The notes under the pieces: model-generated
Seen by the model: only the letters and a program-made list of their open reading frames with translations
What the model was told of the DNA's origin: nothing
The model's database searches: none
Part shown: one piece after another, positions 1-9,142 of the stretch
Layout of the letters: every line of letters starts with the position of its first letter
How positions within the stretch are numbered: position 1 is the first letter of the stretch
Origin: Rhodocyclaceae bacterium
GTDB lineage: Bacteria > Pseudomonadota > Gammaproteobacteria > Burkholderiales > Rhodocyclaceae
Assembly: GCA_016721505.1 (NCBI GenBank)
Contig: JADKHX010000003.1
Coordinates: forward strand, 689,375-753,374
Length of the DNA: 64,000 nucleotides
Direction of reading: 5' to 3'
Translations under genes and position numbers: made by a program

Positions 1-868
1 CAGCCAGCGGTAGCTGCAAAAGCAAGAAGGCCACCAATTCCCAACTCCCAAACTGAAACATTGCTTGCAGGCTATCGTTCTTTAGAAACCATTGCGCGGG
101 GATAAAGCTGATGCTGGCGAGCGCTGCTACCACCATGCCGAGGACGGCGACCGCACCCCATTTGCCGATCACCAAAGCGATGTGTTGCACCGGGTTCATC
201 AGCAGCGGTTCGAGTGAGCCGCGTTCGCGTTCGCCGGCTGTGCTGTCGAGTGCTGACGTCAAGGCACCGTAGAGGACGGCCATGATGATAAACATTGGAA
301 TGATTGCGGTGATGCGGGCAGCGCGGGCTTGCACGCTGGCCAGATCGCGTTCTTCGAAAGCCACCGGACGTAACAGGCCGGTCGAGATTCCGCGCAAGGC
401 CATGGTGATGCTGGCACGCTCATTGTTGAAACCTTCGAGCAAACGCTGCAGCGGACGAACACCGCTACTGGCGCGTTGGTTGGCGCTGTCGCTGACGATC
501 TCGATGATCGGGCGTTCGCCCTCGACAAGCTCGCGCTCGAAATGCTGGCTGATCACCACCACCGGCTCAAGCAGTGTTGAGTTGCGCAATTTCACCTCGT
601 AATCAGCCGGTGCGGGCTTGATGGTAAAGGTCTGACGTTCGAGGAAATTGCGCAAACTCGGCGCGTGTTCAATGCCGACCACCAGCACCTCGCGCCGGTC
701 GGCCCGTTCTTCGATCGAGCTGATCAACGCGGACACTGCCAACAACAGCAAGGGACCCATTAATACCGCTGGAATCATCAGCCGCAACAGGGTGCGTCGG
801 TCGCGCAGCGCATCGGTGATTTCCTTGGACAGCACCAGCCAAACATTTTTCAAAAGACCCGTGCTCAT
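1..868 (-). CDS. ABC-2 type exporter permease (NatB-like), partial
   Basis: Membrane subunit of an ABC-2 exporter, the likely partner of the ATPase just upstream. The frame is open from the ATG at 868 to the window edge, so the C-terminus (at least the last membrane helices) is missing; about 289 residues are visible. A first hydrophobic helix lies at roughly residues 25-45, followed by a large extracytoplasmic domain and two more helices. The motif AGERERGSLEPLL before the next helix is typical of NatB/ABC-2 permeases. The start codon overlaps the ATPase stop as ATGA, which indicates translational coupling. The substrate cannot be read from the sequence; Na+ export is known for the family namesake only. 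Confidence 0.85.
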   Translation of the reverse strand, partial: MSTGLLKNVWLVLSKEITDALRDRRTLLRLMIPAVLMGPLLLLAVSALISSIEERADRREVLVVGIEHAPSLRNFLERQTFTIKPAPADYEVKLRNSTLLEPVVVISQHFERELVEGERPIIEIVSDSANQRASSGVRPLQRLLEGFNNERASITMALRGISTGLLRPVAFEERDLASVQARAARITAIIPMFIIMAVLYGALTSALDSTAGERERGSLEPLLMNPVQHIALVIGKWGAVAVLGMVVAALASISFIPAQWFLKNDSLQAMFQFGSWELVAFLLLQLPLA

Positions 869-1656
869 GTCGCGACTCCCGTTTCTGCGTGGCCAAATGC
901 CAGCCTGACAAAAGCGTCTTCGAATTTGCTTTCGCCAGCCTGCGTCAATAACTCCTCAACGGTTCCCTGCGCGACGCTGCGACCCTGCGCCACCACCACC
1001 ACGTATTCACACAGCTGCTCGACCTCGGGCATGATGTGGGTCGAAAAGACAATGCATTTGCCACCTCCTTCGGGTGAACGCAGATGCCGCAAGGCCTCGC
1101 GCAGCGAGCGAGTCGCCAGCACATCAAGGCCGTTGGTTGGCTCGTCCAGCACGATGTTGGCCGGGTCGTGCACCAAGGCGCGCGCCAGCGCTGTTTTCAT
1201 TCGCTCGCCTTGGCTGAATCCTTCGGTACGACGGTCGAGGATACTTTTCATGTCGAGTAAGCGCGCGAGATATTCGGCACGCTGATTCGCCGCATCGACC
1301 TCCATGCCCTGCAAGCGTCCAAAGTAAATAATGTTTTCGCGCGCCGAAAGTCGTGGGTAGAGTCCATGGGCGTCGCCGAGCACACCCATTCGCGCCAAGG
1401 CCTGACGCGGATGAGTGGCGACGGCAATCTCATCGACTTTTATGCTGCCAGCATCCGGTTCAAACAAGCCACTGAGCATCCGTAAAGTGGTGGTCTTGCC
1501 AGCACCGTTGGGGCCAAGCAGGCCGGTAATACGGCCGTTCGGTGCGTGCATGCTGACACCCTGCACAGCGTGGATGATCTGCGACTTGCCGCGCTTGATC
1601 AGCGAACTGCCGCTGCGGATCGTGAACTGTTTGCTGACGTGGTCGATGGCGATCAT
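865..1656 (-). CDS. ABC transporter ATP-binding protein (NatA-like)
   Basis: ATPase of 263 residues that should power the adjacent ABC-2 permease. Visible motifs are Walker A GPNGAGKT near residue 50, a Q-loop region, a divergent signature SQGER, Walker B IVLDEPTNGLD and the switch histidine in FSTHIMPEVE. The GER form of the signature is usual in NatA-type exporters. It overlaps the upstream hydrolase stop (ATGA at 1653-1656) and the downstream permease start (ATGA at 865-868), so the three genes form one minus-strand operon. Length is a little below typical NatA but all motifs are present. Confidence 0.92.
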   Translation of the reverse strand: MIAIDHVSKQFTIRSGSSLIKRGKSQIIHAVQGVSMHAPNGRITGLLGPNGAGKTTTLRMLSGLFEPDAGSIKVDEIAVATHPRQALARMGVLGDAHGLYPRLSARENIIYFGRLQGMEVDAANQRAEYLARLLDMKSILDRRTEGFSQGERMKTALARALVHDPANIVLDEPTNGLDVLATRSLREALRHLRSPEGGGKCIVFSTHIMPEVEQLCEYVVVVAQGRSVAQGTVEELLTQAGESKFEDAFVRLAFGHAETGVAT

Positions 1657-3152
1657 GAGGACTCCTTCGCACCGGCGTACGACGGTTGCACCGGGACGAA
1701 AACTCCGGGACGTGGAATCTTGAGCGCGCAGTCGGCGTTTTGCGGCAGTGCTTCAGCCTCAGTCTTGGCGTCGATGAAGCGGAATACCACATCGCGCATG
1801 CAGCCTATCGTCATCACACCATGCCCGGCTTGCGCCACCACGATGTGTTGCGCTTTGGCACCCAATGACGCCGCAACGCGCGTCGCATGGCGCGGCGGCG
1901 TGGCAGGGTCAGCGCCACCGCTCAAAAGCAATACCGGCGAGGTAGACGGCGGAACGTTATAGAAGGCGGCCGGCACCTCAGCTTTTGGCCATTCCGCGCA
2001 AACGCTCTGGTACTGCAGCGCATCTAGCTTGCCGAAATCCGCGCCGGGTTTGTCTGCATAGTCTGCCAGACGTGGAACATCCTCGGCGCAAACCACCGAA
2101 AAGTGCATACCCATCGCCAGCCGGGTTGCCTTGGATGAGCCGAGTGCGCTCGACAAACCGACCAAGGCCTCAAAACGACCCTCTGCGGCAGCCACAATCG
2201 CCGCTGGCAAGGCAGCAGCAATAGCAGGCGCATACAGTGGCGTGCGCACCGCGCGCAACAACACGTCGCGGGTGAGCGTGAAGTGTTCGGGTAAGCCGCT
2301 GGCTGGATGATTGACGCTGATCACACGCGGCAAACTGCCGAGCAGGGCGGCCCATTTTTGTCGCAACTCAGGGAATCGTTGCTTGCACGCCGCTTCGGTT
2401 TCGCACGCTGTGAATACCGCTTCCAGCGCCGCCTGACCATCGGTCGAAGAACTCGATGGCAGCACCATGTCTGGCGGTGCCACACCGTCGAGGACAGTGC
2501 GGCGAACCTTGTCCGGGTATTGACGCATGTACTCCAGCGCAGCGCGGGTGCCGTACGACGCGCCGATCAAATTCCACTGCGGTGCGCCAATCAACTGACG
2601 TACCGCCTCGAAGTCCTGCATCGCGATGGAGGTCGAAAAGTAACGCAGGTCGCCATGCGGCAACTTGGCGAGATCGTCGCGGCAAGCTTTAAGGCGTTGC
2701 AACTGCTTGACGGTATCGAGCACTTGCGCCACCGGTAGTTTGGAATCATCCGGGCACTGCAAGGGTGCAGACTTTCCCGTCCCGCGTTGGTCGATAAAGA
2801 CCAAATCGCGACGGTTGTTGAGCCGAGCTAATTGTGGCAATACCGCGCGTGCCAAGGCAATCGCACTCTGCCCGGGGCCACCGGCCAGCAACAACACCGC
2901 ATCGGCTTGCTTGTTGCGCGCCATCGCCGGCACCACCAGAAAATGCACATTAATTTTCGTGCCTTCCGGCTTGAGCGGATTCAGCGGACGAATAACAACG
3001 CCACATTGCAATTCGTTGGGCATGCCCTCGACACGGCAGGCTTTGGTCGGCGCGGAGGCGAGCTCACTTGCACCGGCATTCGCTATCGCTAACAGCACGC
3101 TCGTCACACCTGCTATTCGTTTGGCAGCTGCAAACAGATTTTCTCTACGCAT
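1653..3152 (-). CDS. Alpha/beta hydrolase, proline iminopeptidase/TAP-like, exported
   Basis: Serine hydrolase of 499 residues. An N-terminal hydrophobic segment of about 30 residues suggests export. The oxyanion region LLLAGGPGQSA and the RGTGKSAPLQCP block are characteristic of the proline iminopeptidase/TAP-like family, and the nucleophile elbow is GASYGT near residue 200. The C-terminal TAP-like part holds SGGADPATPP (acid) and AGHGVM (catalytic His). It is the first gene of the operon with the NatA/NatB exporter, which suggests a link between peptide cleavage and export, but that is inference. The substrate is unknown. Confidence 0.88.
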   Translation of the reverse strand: MRRENLFAAAKRIAGVTSVLLAIANAGASELASAPTKACRVEGMPNELQCGVVIRPLNPLKPEGTKINVHFLVVPAMARNKQADAVLLLAGGPGQSAIALARAVLPQLARLNNRRDLVFIDQRGTGKSAPLQCPDDSKLPVAQVLDTVKQLQRLKACRDDLAKLPHGDLRYFSTSIAMQDFEAVRQLIGAPQWNLIGASYGTRAALEYMRQYPDKVRRTVLDGVAPPDMVLPSSSSTDGQAALEAVFTACETEAACKQRFPELRQKWAALLGSLPRVISVNHPASGLPEHFTLTRDVLLRAVRTPLYAPAIAAALPAAIVAAAEGRFEALVGLSSALGSSKATRLAMGMHFSVVCAEDVPRLADYADKPGADFGKLDALQYQSVCAEWPKAEVPAAFYNVPPSTSPVLLLSGGADPATPPRHATRVAASLGAKAQHIVVAQAGHGVMTIGCMRDVVFRFIDAKTEAEALPQNADCALKIPRPGVFVPVQPSYAGAKESS

Positions 3153-3358
3153 GTCTCTTCTCGCAAACGCTTCGCGGGGCTTTAAATTTTTAAGTTGTCG
3201 GCACGTGACTCAAGTTAATTTTACGTTGAGTCGATTGCACTCACTCGGTGCTGCGGTTGGCCGGAAAACCTAATCGCCGCGATGCGGCGAACGACTTGCT
3301 GGCTTATTCCGCTACTGGTGCTAAATTAGTGAGCCAAACTACTAGTGCGACTGGCGCG

Positions 3359-5467
3359 ATGTCCACCAATAGAAAAAACCGGCATTTGATTTTGAGCCTG
3401 CTGAGCGGCCTGATGCTGTTGAGTGCCATGACCTTTGCCGACGATAGGGTGTTGGACGTTGGTCAGATTGGCGGGGAGCCTGCGGTACTGACCCGATATT
3501 TCGATGTCCTTGAGGATCCGGGCGGACAGATGACATTGGCGGATGTTCAGCAACCCGAAATCGCCGCGCGCTTTGGCGCTCCACCACTGCCTGCGGAATC
3601 ACTGAATTTTGGCCTGTCCGCATCAGCATTTTGGTTGCGTCTGAAAGTGCGCAATTTGAGCGGTCGCGCCTCAGATCAACTCTTGGAGATTGCGTACCCA
3701 AGATTGTTTCGTGTCGACTTCTATGGTCTCTCGCCCGGCTTGCCCGACCGTATCATCAAAAGTGGCTATGCCGAGCCATTTGCGTCAAGACTGTACAAAC
3801 ATCGCTTTTTTATATTTCCCGTTTCGATGTCTGCGCAGGGCGAACAAACAATATATCTGCGTATTGAATCGCGTACCTCGGTCGAGATTCCAGCGAAATT
3901 GTGGAACCGCAATGCCTTCCACATCCACGAGCGGATTGATTACACGGCGCAGGCCGCGTTTTTTGGTATGGCAGTTGCCATGCTGCTATTCAATTTGTTG
4001 CTGCTGATCTCGCTGCGGGATCGCGGCTATTTGTATTACATCCTTTTCGTCGGCAGTAACGTGCTGGCCGTCGCTTCGTCAACCGGTCTTGGCATCGAGT
4101 ACTTATGGGGCGACGCGCCGGCGTGGTCAACCATTTCTTTCGCAGTTGCAGCCCACCTTTGCGCGATTTTCCTGGTGGCCTTCATGCGCCACATGATAGG
4201 AACTGAAACGCTGTTGCCGCGCTCGGACAAAGCCTTGAAGGCCGTTATTGCGATCAATGCAGTGGCATGTGCGGTGACGCTGTTTACGTACCAAATTGCG
4301 ATGACGCTGGTAATGGTGATTGTCTCGGCGGTACTGATTGTTGTGGTTGCTCTGATGGGGTGCTTCAAACGGCAACGCGGTGCCTACATCTTCACGGCGG
4401 CTTTCTTGATGCTGCTGTTGGGCGTGATTGTGCTGGCCCTACGTATTTTGGGCGTATTGCCAACCAACTTTATTACAGTCACCGGCATACAACTTGGCGC
4501 TGCCGTGGAAATGATTTTTCTGGCATTTGCCTTGGCGGACCGTTTCCACGTTATCCGTGCTGAAAAAGAAAAAGCGCAAGCGCAGATCGTTGAATCTCTG
4601 CGTTCTTCCGAGCGCTTGCTTGAGGCGCGGGTCGAGGAGCGGACGGCTGAGTTGTCGGCGACTGTTGCCCGATTGCAGCAAACCCAAGACGATCTTGTCC
4701 ATGCTGAGAAACTGGCGTCACTGGGTTCGTTGGTAGCCGGTGTGTCACACGAACTCAATACGCCGATCGGGAATGCGCTGACTACCGCCTCCACCTTGCA
4801 AGATGATGCCAAGGATTTTCAACGCGCCGTTGCCGAAGGCGGAATCAAACGCTCAACTTTGGATGGTTTCGTACAACGTAGCGTCGACATGAGCGCCTTG
4901 TTGGTTCGCTCCTGTTATCGGGCCGCCCACCTCATCAGCAGCTTTAAGCAGGTGGCAGTGGATCAAACTTCGGAGCAACAAAGGCAGTTCGATCTGTTGA
5001 CCTTGATAGAAGACAATGTGGCGTCATTGCAGCCCAGCTTTAAAGGTGCGGCATGGACGATAGTGGTTGATGTGCCCGGCGGTATCTCCTGCAATAGTTA
5101 TCCTGGTCCTTTGGGGCAAGTGTTGGTGAACCTGATCCAGAATGCCGCCGTGCACGCATTTGAGTCCGCACAAGCCGGCCTTCTGCGGATCTCTGCTACT
5201 GCTAACGCAAGCATGGTTGAGATCGTGGTGAGTGACAACGGCGCTGGCATGAGCAAGGAGACGCTTGAGCGAATTTTTGAGCCCTTCTTCACCACCAAGT
5301 TAGGCAAAGGGGGTTCCGGCTTGGGGCTGGTGATTTGCCGAAATATTGTCACCGGTGTGCTTGGCGGCCAACTCATTGCCACCTCACAACCCGGTGCAGG
5401 TAGCCAATTCACAATAAAGTTTCCGCCTGTGGCTGGACGTTCAAGCAAAAACAACAGAGTGCTTTAG
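3359..5467 (+). CDS. 7TMR-DISM sensor histidine kinase
   Basis: Membrane sensor kinase of about 702 residues from the ATG at 3359. An earlier in-frame start at 3248 lacks a signal-like sequence, whereas 3359 opens directly onto one. Order: signal peptide, periplasmic 7TMR-DISM extracellular domain (about residues 40-200), seven predicted membrane helices, a coiled coil, the H box VSHELNTP with His near 464, then N box LIQNAAVHAF, G1 DNGAGM, F box FEPFFTT and G2 GSGLGL. It lies 68 bp before a REC-DUF3369 regulator, the probable partner. All catalytic boxes are present. The signal sensed is unknown. Confidence 0.93.
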   Translation: MSTNRKNRHLILSLLSGLMLLSAMTFADDRVLDVGQIGGEPAVLTRYFDVLEDPGGQMTLADVQQPEIAARFGAPPLPAESLNFGLSASAFWLRLKVRNLSGRASDQLLEIAYPRLFRVDFYGLSPGLPDRIIKSGYAEPFASRLYKHRFFIFPVSMSAQGEQTIYLRIESRTSVEIPAKLWNRNAFHIHERIDYTAQAAFFGMAVAMLLFNLLLLISLRDRGYLYYILFVGSNVLAVASSTGLGIEYLWGDAPAWSTISFAVAAHLCAIFLVAFMRHMIGTETLLPRSDKALKAVIAINAVACAVTLFTYQIAMTLVMVIVSAVLIVVVALMGCFKRQRGAYIFTAAFLMLLLGVIVLALRILGVLPTNFITVTGIQLGAAVEMIFLAFALADRFHVIRAEKEKAQAQIVESLRSSERLLEARVEERTAELSATVARLQQTQDDLVHAEKLASLGSLVAGVSHELNTPIGNALTTASTLQDDAKDFQRAVAEGGIKRSTLDGFVQRSVDMSALLVRSCYRAAHLISSFKQVAVDQTSEQQRQFDLLTLIEDNVASLQPSFKGAAWTIVVDVPGGISCNSYPGPLGQVLVNLIQNAAVHAFESAQAGLLRISATANASMVEIVVSDNGAGMSKETLERIFEPFFTTKLGKGGSGLGLVICRNIVTGVLGGQLIATSQPGAGSQFTIKFPPVAGRSSKNNRVL

Positions 5468-5535
5468 CAATCCGCCATTGCCTGATTGCAATATCCGGAT
5501 TAGCATCAAGAAAAAAGACGAGGAGGCGGCATTCA

Positions 5536-7749
5536 ATGACTCAACCGGAGATTGACGACGACTTTCTCACCCTGTTGGCTGAGGACGAGCCACAGCGGGA
5601 TCGTCGTGCCGTGCGGCATTGGCGCATCCTTATCATCGACGATGATGATGATGTGCATCAGGCAACAGAATTTGCGTTGAGCAATACACCGATTCTTAAC
5701 CGTCCGCTGATGTTCCTCCACGCCTATTCTTCAACGGACGCGATAGAACTACTGAAGCAGGAGCAGGACATCGCGGTGATTTTGCTGGATGTGGTCATGG
5801 AGTCCGAGGACGCAGGACTGCGTTTGGTAAAAAGTATTCGCCAGGAACTCAATATTCACGAGTCACGCATCGTCCTGCGCACCGGACAGCCGGGGTACGC
5901 GCCGGAAATGGATGCCATCCGTGACTACGACATCAACGACTACAAGACCAAATCCGAACTATCGCGCAATCGGCTGTACACCACGCTGACGACGGCGATT
6001 CGCTCCTATGACCAGATTCACGCGATCAACGCCAGTCGGCGGGGTTTGGGAATGATCATCCGGTCGAGTGCTGAGCTGATGGCACGTCACGGTTTGCAGG
6101 AGTTCGCCGCCGGGGTCATCACCCAACTCGCCGGTTTGCTACGCCTCGCGCCGGAAGGCATTGTCTGTGCCCACGACAAAGGGGAAGGTGCAGAAAGTAC
6201 GCACATCATTGCCGCAGCCGGAAGCTATGCCCGTTGTATTGAAGAACCGCTGTCGAGTTTGGGACGGCCGCGCGTGACCAACCAAATCAATCTGGCGATG
6301 GAAGCGCGCCAGCACCAATTTTCGACTGACAGCACCACTTTGTTTTTCCCTAGCAAGACCGGCCGTGACATGGCCGCTTACATCGAAACCACCATCCCCC
6401 CTGACGGACTTGATTTTCAATTAATTGAGGTCTTTTGCACCAACATTACGATCGGCTTGGAGAACGTTCTGCTGTTCGCCCAACTCAAAGATCTCGCCTA
6501 CAACGATCAGTTGTTGAGCATTCCCAATCGTCTGTCCTTTGTCCATAGTCTGTCGATGGTCATCGCTGACAAGCGCTCCGAAGAAACCCTGGCGCTAGTT
6601 GATATCGATCATTTTTCGCAGCTCAACGATGCCCTCGGACATAGCTATGGCGACACGCTACTTGCGGCGGTGGCCACGCGTCTCAAGCAAACGCTTCCCG
6701 CTGATACCGTAATTGCTCGCGTGGATGCGGACACCTTCGGCGTGTTGGGCAAAGACAGTCTTGTGCGTCCAGAGATTCTGCAAGCCATTTTTCGCACCCC
6801 GTTTAACCTCGACAACAGTGACCACCAATTGTCGGCATCAATCGGCTTGGCGCGATTGACCGAAGTCGAAGGCGACGGCAGCGCTGCACTCAAATGCGCA
6901 AACATTGCGCTGAGCTTTGCCAAAGCAGGTCCGCGCGGAGAGTTTTGCTATTTCGCGCGCGACATGGAGCTGCACACACGCAGCCGAGTGCGCTTGCTGC
7001 AGGACTTGCGTGCAGCATTTGAACGTGATCGCCTGTTCATCGTCTATCAGCCACAGGTAACGCTATCGGATCGCAAGGTCATTGGCGTCGAAGCGCTGTT
7101 ACGTTGGCAAAACGAAAAAGGCCAGTTCATTCCGCCGGAGCAGTTCATTCCGTTGGCAGAGAGTTCGGGCATGATCATCAGCCTGGGCGAGTGGGTCTTG
7201 CGCACCGCTTGTTTGAGCTTGCGTCAGTTTGAACGAAGTGGGGTGAAGGATCTGCGCATGGCGGTCAATGTATCGGTCACCCAGTTCCGCCATCCCATGT
7301 TCATTGCCAGTGTCGACGCTGTACTTAGTGAAAGCGGCATCAATCCGCATCTACTTGAGCTAGAGATCACCGAATCGGTGGCCATGCTGGAGTACGAATT
7401 CATGCTCGGCATGATTAACCAGCTCAAGCAACGCGGTGTAATGGTTGCCATCGATGATTTCGGCACAGGTTTTTCCTCACTGAGCTACCTGGAACGACTC
7501 AATGTCGACCGGCTGAAAATTGATGGTTCGTTTGTCTCACAGATGATGCAGGCACAAAGCAGTCATCGGATAGTCGACACCATTGTGCAATTGGGACATG
7601 GCCTGGATCTGAGCGTGATTGCTGAAGGTATCGAGACCGAGGAGCAGGCGCTGGCCCTCGCGGCATTGGGCTGCGATGAGGGGCAGGGCTATCTGTTCGC
7701 CAAACCATTGGAGGCGGAAGCGCTAGTGGCGTTCATCGCGGGAAACTAA
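5536..7749 (+). CDS. Response regulator with REC, DUF3369, degenerate GGDEF and EAL domains
   Basis: Cytoplasmic regulator of 737 residues, preceded by a strong AGGAGG at 5520-5526. REC occupies roughly residues 28-155, with the acidic cluster and phosphoacceptor Asp85 in VILLDVV. A DUF3369 middle domain follows (about 160-310). The GGDEF-like domain has DADTFGV instead of the signature, so diguanylate cyclase activity is unlikely. The EAL domain keeps EALLRW, NVS, EITES, DDFGTG, LKID, EGIE and GQGYLFAKP, so c-di-GMP phosphodiesterase activity is predicted. Position after the kinase suggests phosphorylation-controlled c-di-GMP breakdown. The true kinase partner is inferred from proximity only. 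Confidence 0.93.
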   Translation: MTQPEIDDDFLTLLAEDEPQRDRRAVRHWRILIIDDDDDVHQATEFALSNTPILNRPLMFLHAYSSTDAIELLKQEQDIAVILLDVVMESEDAGLRLVKSIRQELNIHESRIVLRTGQPGYAPEMDAIRDYDINDYKTKSELSRNRLYTTLTTAIRSYDQIHAINASRRGLGMIIRSSAELMARHGLQEFAAGVITQLAGLLRLAPEGIVCAHDKGEGAESTHIIAAAGSYARCIEEPLSSLGRPRVTNQINLAMEARQHQFSTDSTTLFFPSKTGRDMAAYIETTIPPDGLDFQLIEVFCTNITIGLENVLLFAQLKDLAYNDQLLSIPNRLSFVHSLSMVIADKRSEETLALVDIDHFSQLNDALGHSYGDTLLAAVATRLKQTLPADTVIARVDADTFGVLGKDSLVRPEILQAIFRTPFNLDNSDHQLSASIGLARLTEVEGDGSAALKCANIALSFAKAGPRGEFCYFARDMELHTRSRVRLLQDLRAAFERDRLFIVYQPQVTLSDRKVIGVEALLRWQNEKGQFIPPEQFIPLAESSGMIISLGEWVLRTACLSLRQFERSGVKDLRMAVNVSVTQFRHPMFIASVDAVLSESGINPHLLELEITESVAMLEYEFMLGMINQLKQRGVMVAIDDFGTGFSSLSYLERLNVDRLKIDGSFVSQMMQAQSSHRIVDTIVQLGHGLDLSVIAEGIETEEQALALAALGCDEGQGYLFAKPLEAEALVAFIAGN

Positions 7750-7789
7750 GTTCATTGATAACTATTCAAACGCCTGAGCGAAGCTACGA

Positions 7790-7816
7790 CGGCGTGTGGC
7801 CGGCACCAACTGGCAA
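7790..7816 (+). repeat. Dispersed hairpin repeat, copy 1
   Basis: Contains GCCGGCACCAACTGGC at 7799-7814 preceded by ACGGCGTGTG. Four more intergenic copies lie at 13885, 21295, 22920 and 32934. The core forms a 5-bp stem around CACCAA. Here it sits in the 124-bp gap before the diguanylate cyclase gene and has a C to G change in the left arm. Confidence 0.8.
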
Positions 7817-7873
7817 AGATTGAGGCGGCACCCTGCTCGACCTCGAATTGCGCTCTTCCCTAGTGGAGGAAAA

Positions 7874-9043
7874 ATGATAAAAAAATATCTGAATTCAGCT
7901 GAGACACCGGCCGAGCAATTACTGAATATTCGTGACGCTCTGGTTAGCTACATATGGAAAGGGGTTGTTGTCCTTGCTATTTTTGGTACCCCGGCTTCGG
8001 TCTCGCGCAGTCTTGCAACTGGCTGGTTACCGCTCTACACATTTCACATTTCGCTGGCAGCTATCGTCGTTTCAATTTTTGTTTTCAGAGAAAAACTGTC
8101 TTTCTCTGTAAGGGCGAGTGTTCTTCTAGCAATATTTTTCATGATTGGTGTCGTCGGAATTTTCACGCTAGGCATACTTGGCGCAGGTCTATGGTGGCTC
8201 GTGATATCTATCTTTCTCGTCAGCACGCTTTACTCGCTAAAAGCTGGAATAGTTGCAGCGACAAGCTCACTTTTTTTGTTTTTTATTTCGGGCTACGGTT
8301 TTGTAAACGGAATTCTAGTGATGCCCGTCGATGCAAATGAGTACGTTACACAAACATCCTCTTGGATAACGTTTCTGTTCGGCGCATCCGTCATGCCAGT
8401 GATTGTATTTCTGGCAATCGCCATGTTTCAGCGCGCAACCGCCAGCTTGCTTGAGGAAGTGCATCGACAGCGAATGGAAATGGAAAGAATGGCAACCCAT
8501 GACCAGCTAACCGGTCTTTTGCTCTTGAATATGGCGCAAGACAGGCTACAGATGGCACTGAATTCGGCACACCGCTCGGGAAGAAAAGTAGCGCTCTTAT
8601 TTATTGATCTTGATGGCTTTAAGACCATCAACGATACCTTCGGCCACGAAGCAGGCGATCACGTTTTGATAGAAGTATCAAAGCGCTTGGTGGCGATTCT
8701 GCGAGATGAAGACACTGCTGCCCGCATTGGTGGCGATGAGTTCATTCTTATTCTGGGAAATCTGAATGATAGTGAAGTGATTAGTCAGATTGCGCAACGA
8801 GTGATTAGCGAAATATCGGAACCGATAAATTTTTCGGGCAAGTCAATGTTTGTTGGGGCAAGCATAGGGATCGGCTTGTACCCTGATCATGCCGACAATG
8901 CTGAAGCGCTTCGGCGCGTGGCCGATGAGGCAATGTATGTGGTGAAAAAAAGCGGTAAAAATCGTTTCGGTTTCGCGCAGAAGTGTAGAGACGACGGGTC
9001 GAACAATACGTCCAAGCCCGACGGCTTACAGCCGCAGCATTGA
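7874..9043 (+). CDS. Membrane diguanylate cyclase (GGDEF)
   Basis: Makes c-di-GMP from GTP. The start is taken at 7874, where GTGGAGG sits just upstream; an in-frame GTG at 7796 lies inside a dispersed repeat and is less likely. The 389-residue product has five or six membrane helices in residues 30-190, a short linker, and a GGDEF domain with intact RIGGDEF and an inhibitory I-site RDED five residues before it. It is therefore predicted active and product-inhibited. It stands next to a kinase and an EAL regulator, so the three genes could set local c-di-GMP levels. Its DNA is noticeably more AT-rich in the membrane part. Confidence 0.93.
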   Translation: MIKKYLNSAETPAEQLLNIRDALVSYIWKGVVVLAIFGTPASVSRSLATGWLPLYTFHISLAAIVVSIFVFREKLSFSVRASVLLAIFFMIGVVGIFTLGILGAGLWWLVISIFLVSTLYSLKAGIVAATSSLFLFFISGYGFVNGILVMPVDANEYVTQTSSWITFLFGASVMPVIVFLAIAMFQRATASLLEEVHRQRMEMERMATHDQLTGLLLLNMAQDRLQMALNSAHRSGRKVALLFIDLDGFKTINDTFGHEAGDHVLIEVSKRLVAILRDEDTAARIGGDEFILILGNLNDSEVISQIAQRVISEISEPINFSGKSMFVGASIGIGLYPDHADNAEALRRVADEAMYVVKKSGKNRFGFAQKCRDDGSNNTSKPDGLQPQH

Positions 9044-9142
9044 CTCAAACTAGCTACTAGACGAGCCAGGTTGGGCAAACCCACGGCTGGTAGCGTCAAA
9101 GGTGTCGCTCGTAAATGTTAATCACCGGCCGATGCCGATGCG

